This document shows positions 24,224 through 28,630 of a stretch of 28,630 bases of DNA, piece by piece. The position numbers and the translations under genes were made by a program. The stretch covers positions 52,493-81,122 of the forward strand of contig NZ_GG695988.1 in assembly GCF_000159955.1 (NCBI RefSeq). Direction: 5' to 3'. Every line of letters begins with the position of its first letter. Position 1 is the first letter of the stretch. The DNA is from Paenibacillus sp. oral taxon 786 str. D14. GTDB lineage: Bacteria; Bacillota; Bacilli; Paenibacillales; Paenibacillaceae. Under the pieces are notes generated by a model. That model had not been told where the DNA came from and ran no database searches. It worked only from the letters and a program-made list of their open reading frames with translations.

Positions 24224-25024
24224 TTATTTCAGGACGACATCGTCCAGCGGAAGCTCCTTCACTTTCCCGATTTCGAACAACTGTACATGTACGGTGCGGC
24301 TGCCGGCGTTGAGTCCAACGACCTTGCCGTCTCCCAGCGAAGTAACGACGATTTTGCCTACGGATGGAAGCTCTTCTTTCGTGCTTTCGTAGTTGTCATG
24401 CTCGAACTTCAGACAGCACATCAGACGGCCGCATAATCCTGAGATTTTCGTAGGGTTCAGCGACAGGCTCTGGTCCTTCGCCATCTTGATCGATACCGGC
24501 TCAAAATCCCCCAACCAAGAGGAACAGCAGAGCACGCGTCCGCAGGGGCCGATACCGCCAAGCATCTTGGCTTCGTCCCGCACGCCGATCTGTCTGAGCT
24601 CAATCCGGGTCCGGAAGATGCTGGCCAGATCCTTCACCAACTCACGAAAATCCACACGGCCTTCCGCCGTAAAGTAAAAAATGATTTTATTGCGGTCAAA
24701 CGTAAATTCGACGTCGACCAGCTTCATTTTCAAATCATGATCTTTAATTTTATTTAAACATGTGACAAAGGCATTCTTTGCCGCAAGCTTGTTCTCTTCG
24801 ACAACTCGGGCGTCGGCTTCATCGGCGATCCGAATTACCTTCTTCAGCGGAAGGACGACATCGGATTCTCCAACCTTCTTCTTGCCGACCACCACTTTCC
24901 CATATTCGATCCCCCGAGCAGTCTCAACAATGACGTATTGATCCTTCTCTACCGGGAGGTCCAACGGATCGAAATAATAGATTTTGCCCGCCTTCTTAAA
25001 GCGGACGCCCACTACAGTATACAA
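24224..25024 (-). CDS. ricT: RicT (YaaT), PSP1-domain subunit of the RicAFT complex
   Basis: The 266-residue protein is highly similar to B. subtilis YaaT, including YTVVGVRFKKAGKIYYFDP, VDVEFTFDRNKIIFYFTAEGRVDFRELVKDL and the cysteine clusters GPCGRVLCC (161, 166, 167) and GLCGRLMCC (198, 203, 204). RicA, RicF and RicT form an iron-sulfur complex that stimulates RNase Y processing and favours sporulation, competence and biofilm formation. The start is TTG at 25024, seven bases after GAGGGGG; the first codons match the family. It lies between holB and yabA as in B. subtilis. Confidence 0.97.
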   Translation of the reverse strand: MYTVVGVRFKKAGKIYYFDPLDLPVEKDQYVIVETARGIEYGKVVVGKKKVGESDVVLPLKKVIRIADEADARVVEENKLAAKNAFVTCLNKIKDHDLKMKLVDVEFTFDRNKIIFYFTAEGRVDFRELVKDLASIFRTRIELRQIGVRDEAKMLGGIGPCGRVLCCSSWLGDFEPVSIKMAKDQSLSLNPTKISGLCGRLMCCLKFEHDNYESTKEELPSVGKIVVTSLGDGKVVGLNAGSRTVHVQLFEIGKVKELPLDDVVLK

Positions 25025-25092
25025 AAACTAACCCCCTCGTATAGCTCTACAAGACTGGCGAACCGCAACCCACGAAAGCAGCGCGATCCAAA

Positions 25093-25133
25093 GAAACTAT
25101 TACATTCCCTGCTCTTTCAGGGGAGAAAGTTTC
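25093..25133 (-). other. Hairpin between holB and ricT
   Basis: GAAACT (25093-25098) pairs with AGTTTC (25128-25133), and CCCTG (25107-25111) with CAGGG (25118-25122), with internal loops between. On the minus strand only TTT follows, so it is at most a weak terminator. It lies in the 150-base gap upstream of ricT, in which nothing else was recognised. Confidence 0.4.
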
Positions 25134-25174
25134 ATGCGAAATCAAAGCCTATCTGTCTATTCTTGGTGCAGGTC

Positions 25175-26155
25175 TTACCGTTGTCCATCCACGGCAATCA
25201 AAAACTGCTCTACGCAGAGATTGGCATTCATATGCTGCCGCAGCTTCTTCTTGCTCTCTGCAGCTAGCGCCATGGCCTCAATCCACTGTTCCGCACTGCG
25301 GCTGGAACAATGTTGATTGATAAACTGAAGCTCATCTATGAAAACGATTTGATCATGTTTATGATAGAGCGCATGGATCATATCTTTGAACCACAAATGG
25401 AAAAGGCTGAACAGCATGTCCAAATGATCGGTCAACCCGGATTTGAACAACATTTGCTGCGCCGTAATTATAGGAGAGCCACCACGGCCTGCGATCTCCT
25501 TACCTAATTGTAACACTACGTTTCTAACTTCTGCAAACCAATTCTGTTGGATTAAATCACGGCATGGACCCAGTCCCGCCGCGAGATGAACGGCACTGCG
25601 AGCCAAGGTTGTCGAAAACCCCTCGTTCGCCAATATCTGGAGCATCGTCTCCGGATTCACCGGCGAGAACGGAACCCACTGGGCGCGCGATTGAATCGTC
25701 GGGAGCAAAGCTCGTCCATTATCCGACAGCAGAATCGCTACGGCCGGGGACGGCGGTTCCTCCAGAAACTTGAGCAAGCTGTTGGCCGCTTGTACTGTCA
25801 TTTTTTCGGCTTCATCAATAATGTAAGCCTTAGGATTACCGCTCTCCGAGCGATAGGAGAAGATCCGCTGAAGGTCGCGGATTTGTTCAATTTTGATCGT
25901 TGCCCCGTCGGGCTTGATCGTAAACAAATCGGGGTGATTGCCATGCAGCACCTTCCGGCACTCCAGACACTCCCCGCAAGCATCGTCTCCGCCCCGCGTG
26001 CAGAACAACGCCTGGACGAAGGCCATGGCCATTTCCATCTGCCCGCTTCCAGGCGGTCCACTAAATATATAGGCATGGGAGATTTCCCGGCGTCTCAGAC
26101 TGCTTTGCAGCAATTGTTTGGCCGTCTCCTGCCCGATGATCTCTTGAAATGACAT
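25175..26155 (-). CDS. holB: DNA polymerase III delta-prime subunit
   Basis: The 326-residue clamp-loader subunit has the AAA+ fold: IIGQETAKQLL, SHAYIFSGPPGSG, the zinc module with Cys52, 60, 63 and 66, HPDLFTIKPDG, AYIIDEAEKMT and ANSLLKFLEEPP. The P-loop reads GPPGSGQM at 33-40, with Gln where ATP-binding subunits have Lys. The SRC motif is SRA (156-158). Loss of the Lys is in keeping with delta-prime being a non-ATPase subunit. ATG 26155 gives the usual N-terminus. yaaR lies 24 bases upstream, as in B. subtilis. Confidence 0.96.
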   Translation of the reverse strand: MSFQEIIGQETAKQLLQSSLRRREISHAYIFSGPPGSGQMEMAMAFVQALFCTRGGDDACGECLECRKVLHGNHPDLFTIKPDGATIKIEQIRDLQRIFSYRSESGNPKAYIIDEAEKMTVQAANSLLKFLEEPPSPAVAILLSDNGRALLPTIQSRAQWVPFSPVNPETMLQILANEGFSTTLARSAVHLAAGLGPCRDLIQQNWFAEVRNVVLQLGKEIAGRGGSPIITAQQMLFKSGLTDHLDMLFSLFHLWFKDMIHALYHKHDQIVFIDELQFINQHCSSRSAEQWIEAMALAAESKKKLRQHMNANLCVEQFLIAVDGQR

Positions 26156-26179
26156 CTCTTTTGCCTCGTCCTTTCAAAG

Positions 26180-26623
26180 CTAGAAACACAGATTAATCAG
26201 CATGCCGCGGATCTCGCCGATCTTTTGTAGCAGCTCGATTTTGCCTTGCTCTGTCTCCAGCAGTTCGTCTGCCATCGCCAGCAGCGCAGCATCCACTTCA
26301 TCAAGGAGCTTATAGCGCTTCCCGCGGCCGCGGCGGTCCCAGCCTCTCGATTCTTTGAGGCCGACACCCCGCCGAACCGTATCCTCCAGAAACCGCTTGA
26401 CCATCATCCGGTACGCCTTCAGCTCCCGAACGGTCATGGACCGGGCAAGCCGGTTCCCTTGCATTTGAATCTCCTTAAATCTCCGGTTCAACTCTTCTTG
26501 GGTCGCCTGCTGCCCATGCTGCTGCATGACGTCGGCGAAGCTTTTGGACTGTACCGGCTTGGCAGGGCTGTCGCTCACCCCCAAGCCGCTTTTGAGCGGC
26601 CGGTATCCCGGATCAATTTTCAA
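26180..26623 (-). CDS. yaaR: YaaR, DUF327 family protein
   Basis: The 147-residue protein belongs to the conserved YaaR family, found between darA and holB in Bacillales, with no assigned function. It has a disordered, basic N-terminus and a helical body (FADVMQQHGQQATQEELNRRFKEI, MTVRELKAYRMMVKRFLEDTV, RRGRGKRYKLLDEVDAALLAM). TTG 26623 is proposed as start, with AGGCGGTGG upstream and the product then opening MKIDPGYR, like MKI- in B. subtilis. GTG 26632 is in frame but inside the ribosome site. The gap to darA contains a degraded repeat. Confidence 0.9.
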   Translation of the reverse strand: MKIDPGYRPLKSGLGVSDSPAKPVQSKSFADVMQQHGQQATQEELNRRFKEIQMQGNRLARSMTVRELKAYRMMVKRFLEDTVRRGVGLKESRGWDRRGRGKRYKLLDEVDAALLAMADELLETEQGKIELLQKIGEIRGMLINLCF

Positions 26624-26708
26624 AGCGTCCACCGCCTATAGTTGATTAAATAGATTGAATGAACTATGAAATCGAAGCCTCGACTCCGCGAGTGCGGAGA
26701 AGCAAGTT

Positions 26709-26774
26709 GAGTTCAAGATTCGACGTCGAACCCTCATCTCTGTGCTACATCGTGATCAAAAGCCTACTTTTTAA
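26709..26774. repeat. Degraded partial copy of the MITE-like element
   Basis: Read on the plus strand it is collinear with the minus strand of 18534-18598. It shares TTCAAGATTCGA (12 bases) and TCGTGATCAAAAG (13 bases) at almost the same spacing, and ends in TACTTTTTAA where the first copy has GACTTTTTGA. The rest of the first element is not recognisable here. Next to it is a perfect hairpin CTCCGC/GCGGAG near 26683-26699. It fills most of the 162-base gap between darA and yaaR. Confidence 0.72.
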
Positions 26775-26785
26775 TAACCACTATA

Positions 26786-27133
<348 letters not shown>

Positions 27134-27166
27134 TTATAAAATGTACCATACTAACCTATTTGACAC

Positions 27167-27817
27167 CTAGGCCATGATCTCCTTTATTGCCACATAAAGA
27201 TGCCCGCGAATCTCCGCCGCAACCTCTTCCTTACTACGAGAGGCATCAATCGTTTTGATCCGTTCCGGATACATCCCGGCGAGGATTTGATATCCTTCCC
27301 GAACCTTTTGATGAAAGTGCAGGCTCTCCATATCCAAACGGTTCACTTCACGTCCGGCACCGGCAGCGATCCGGGCTAACCCGACTTCCGGCTCAATATC
27401 GAGGTAGAAAGTGAGATCCGGAAACCGTCCCTTGGTGGCAAAAAGATTAATCTTCAGCACTTCATCGATCCCCAGCCCGCGGGCATACCCCTGATAGGCC
27501 AGGCTGCTATCTAAAAAGCGATCGCAGAGAACCGTAATCCCACGCTCCAGGGAGGGCTCCACCTTCTCCGCTAGATGCTGCCGCCGGGATGCGGCGTATA
27601 ACAGCGCCTCGGTCCGCGCATCCATCGCCGTGTGCTGCGGATTCAAGATCACCTCACGGATCTTCTCCGCAATTTCAATGCCGCCAGGTTCCCTCGTAGA
27701 GATAAAGTTCACGCCTTGTTCCTTGAGCAGCCGTTCCATTTCCCGCATAACCGTCGTTTTGCCGGAGCCATCCCCCCCTTCAAGCGTAATAAATAATCCC
27801 TTGGCTTGATGGTTCAT
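27167..27817 (-). CDS. tmk: Thymidylate kinase
   Basis: Tmk phosphorylates dTMP to dTDP. The 216-residue enzyme has P-loop EGGDGSGKTT at 13-22, TREPGG at 41-46, EALLYAASRRQHL, the DRF motif at 99-101 followed by LDSSLAYQGYARG, and a LID region AAGAGREVNRLD. ATG 27817 is the only good start. It begins the conserved tmk-darA-yaaR-holB run, about 50 bases after the decarboxylase gene. Confidence 0.97.
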   Translation of the reverse strand: MNHQAKGLFITLEGGDGSGKTTVMREMERLLKEQGVNFISTREPGGIEIAEKIREVILNPQHTAMDARTEALLYAASRRQHLAEKVEPSLERGITVLCDRFLDSSLAYQGYARGLGIDEVLKINLFATKGRFPDLTFYLDIEPEVGLARIAAGAGREVNRLDMESLHFHQKVREGYQILAGMYPERIKTIDASRSKEEVAAEIRGHLYVAIKEIMA

Positions 27818-27872
27818 CTAGTTCGTTCCCTGCTTTCTTCTCCAAAAATCATGTACAAGTATATGCTTGGCT

Positions 27873-28630
27873 TTACCCTTTCTTGACTTGAATCGTCTGC
27901 AGCCGCGGGTCGGCCAGCCCCTGGCACTTGGCTCCCGAATCCCGCAGCATCCGCAGCCGCTGCCTTACCGCCTCGGTGATCGTCTCTCCGGGGTAGAGTA
28001 ACGGAATACCTGGAGGATACGGAATGATCATTTCCGCCGCTTGCCGGCCAAGGCTTTCTTCAACGGGGATCGCTTCGCTCTCCCCTGGAAGCAGTGGCTT
28101 AAGGCTAAACGGTACAGGCTCAGACACCTCCGACAGATGCCCTTCATGAACTGAATTGTTCCACGTGGAAAGTTCCTCGGCCGAACCTGTTGGGGAAACG
28201 AGACCACTCCTCACCGCATTCCCCGGTGAATCGGCTTGGGCGATGCGATCCAGCGCTTGCAGCAGCCGATCGGCATCTTCCATCGTTGTTCCGGGGCCCA
28301 GCGCCAGGACCACAAAGCGGTCATCGCTCATCTCCGGCACGCAGCCTTCGGCTTCGAGCCGCTCTTGCAGTTCATACCCGGAGAGGGCTGCGGATGCATC
28401 GAATATCACAAGCTTCAAAGGATCTTGGATAGTATATGCAGCAACCTCTCCGCTGGCGCCCGGCGGTGCCACGACGCCGAAGCGCGATTGCTTGGCCAGG
28501 CCGCGCCGCAGATGCGCGGCCGCGGCGAGCCCGCCCTCGAAGAAGGCGGGGCCCTGCTGCCCCAGCAGGCTTCGGCTCAGATCGAGCGAAGCCATGATGG
28601 GGTAGGACGGGCTGGAGCTCTGCAGCATCG
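27873..28630 (-). CDS. yaaO: Orn/Lys/Arg decarboxylase family protein (YaaO-like), 5' end cut by window edge
   Basis: The frame enters from the right edge with no start codon required inside the window; about 252 codons of the C-terminal part are present. LQSSSPSYPIMASLDLSR is the segment that follows the PLP-lysine region in the Orn/Lys/Arg decarboxylase major domain. The C-terminal domain ends with IPYPPGIPLLYPGE, typical of this fold. The catalytic lysine lies outside the window. Such enzymes decarboxylate basic amino acids in polyamine synthesis; the substrate of YaaO is not certain. tmk follows 56 bases later, as in B. subtilis. Confidence 0.93.
   Translation of the reverse strand, partial: MLQSSSPSYPIMASLDLSRSLLGQQGPAFFEGGLAAAAHLRRGLAKQSRFGVVAPPGASGEVAAYTIQDPLKLVIFDASAALSGYELQERLEAEGCVPEMSDDRFVVLALGPGTTMEDADRLLQALDRIAQADSPGNAVRSGLVSPTGSAEELSTWNNSVHEGHLSEVSEPVPFSLKPLLPGESEAIPVEESLGRQAAEMIIPYPPGIPLLYPGETITEAVRQRLRMLRDSGAKCQGLADPRLQTIQVKKG

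Overview
The window looks like a chromosomal segment of Paenibacillus or a close relative (Firmicutes, Paenibacillaceae). This is inferred from GC-rich endospore-former coding sequence, strong AGGAGG ribosome binding sites with many TTG/GTG starts, and gene order that follows the Bacillus subtilis origin-proximal block from yaaO to yabM almost gene for gene. All genes lie on the minus strand except abrB, so the minus strand reads in the B. subtilis order, from the right edge of the window to the left.

Right part (about 28.6 to 19.3 kb, read leftwards): a cut-off Orn/Lys/Arg decarboxylase (yaaO-like), tmk, darA/yaaQ (cyclic-di-AMP receptor), yaaR, holB, ricT/yaaT, yabA, yabB, rsmI, then the oppositely oriented abrB, an HD-domain phosphohydrolase in the position held by metS in B. 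subtilis, and tatD/yabD. yazA is missing between yabB and rsmI. The abrB/HD intergenic region carries a consensus SigA promoter and a cluster of Spo0A-box sequences.

Middle (19.3 to 11.4 kb): yabE, preceded by an 855-base leader holding a cyclic-di-AMP (ydaO-type) riboswitch, its intrinsic terminator, a hairpin holding a strong Shine-Dalgarno sequence, and a 163-bp element with terminal inverted repeats. Part of that element recurs, degraded, between darA and yaaR. Then rnmV, rsmA, yabG, veg, sspF, ispE, purR and spoVG. Their promoters fit their expected control: SigK-like for yabG, two consensus SigA promoters for veg, SigG for sspF, SigA with two PurBoxes for purR, SigH for spoVG. yabJ is missing between purR and spoVG.

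Left part (11.4 kb to 1): glmU, prs, a 664-base repeat-rich gap in the position of ctc, pth, fin, mfd, a PrsA-like foldase lipoprotein that overlaps the 3' end of mfd, spoVT behind a SigG-type promoter, and a MurJ/SpoVB-family flippase (yabM) running off the left edge. The gap after prs holds a 327-bp imperfect inverted repeat and an array of four AT-rich palindromes.

Together the genes cover replication and its control (holB, yabA, tmk), translation and RNA maturation (rsmA, rsmI, yabB, rnmV, pth), precursor supply (prs, glmU, ispE, purR), cell wall (yabE, yabM) and sporulation (abrB, spoVG, fin, sspF, yabG, spoVT, ricT). Coding content is ordinary and well conserved. The less ordinary material is in the non-coding DNA: the second-messenger leader of yabE interrupted by a mobile-looking repeat, and the repeats after prs. 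No CRISPR array, complete insertion sequence, prophage, rRNA or tRNA was seen.
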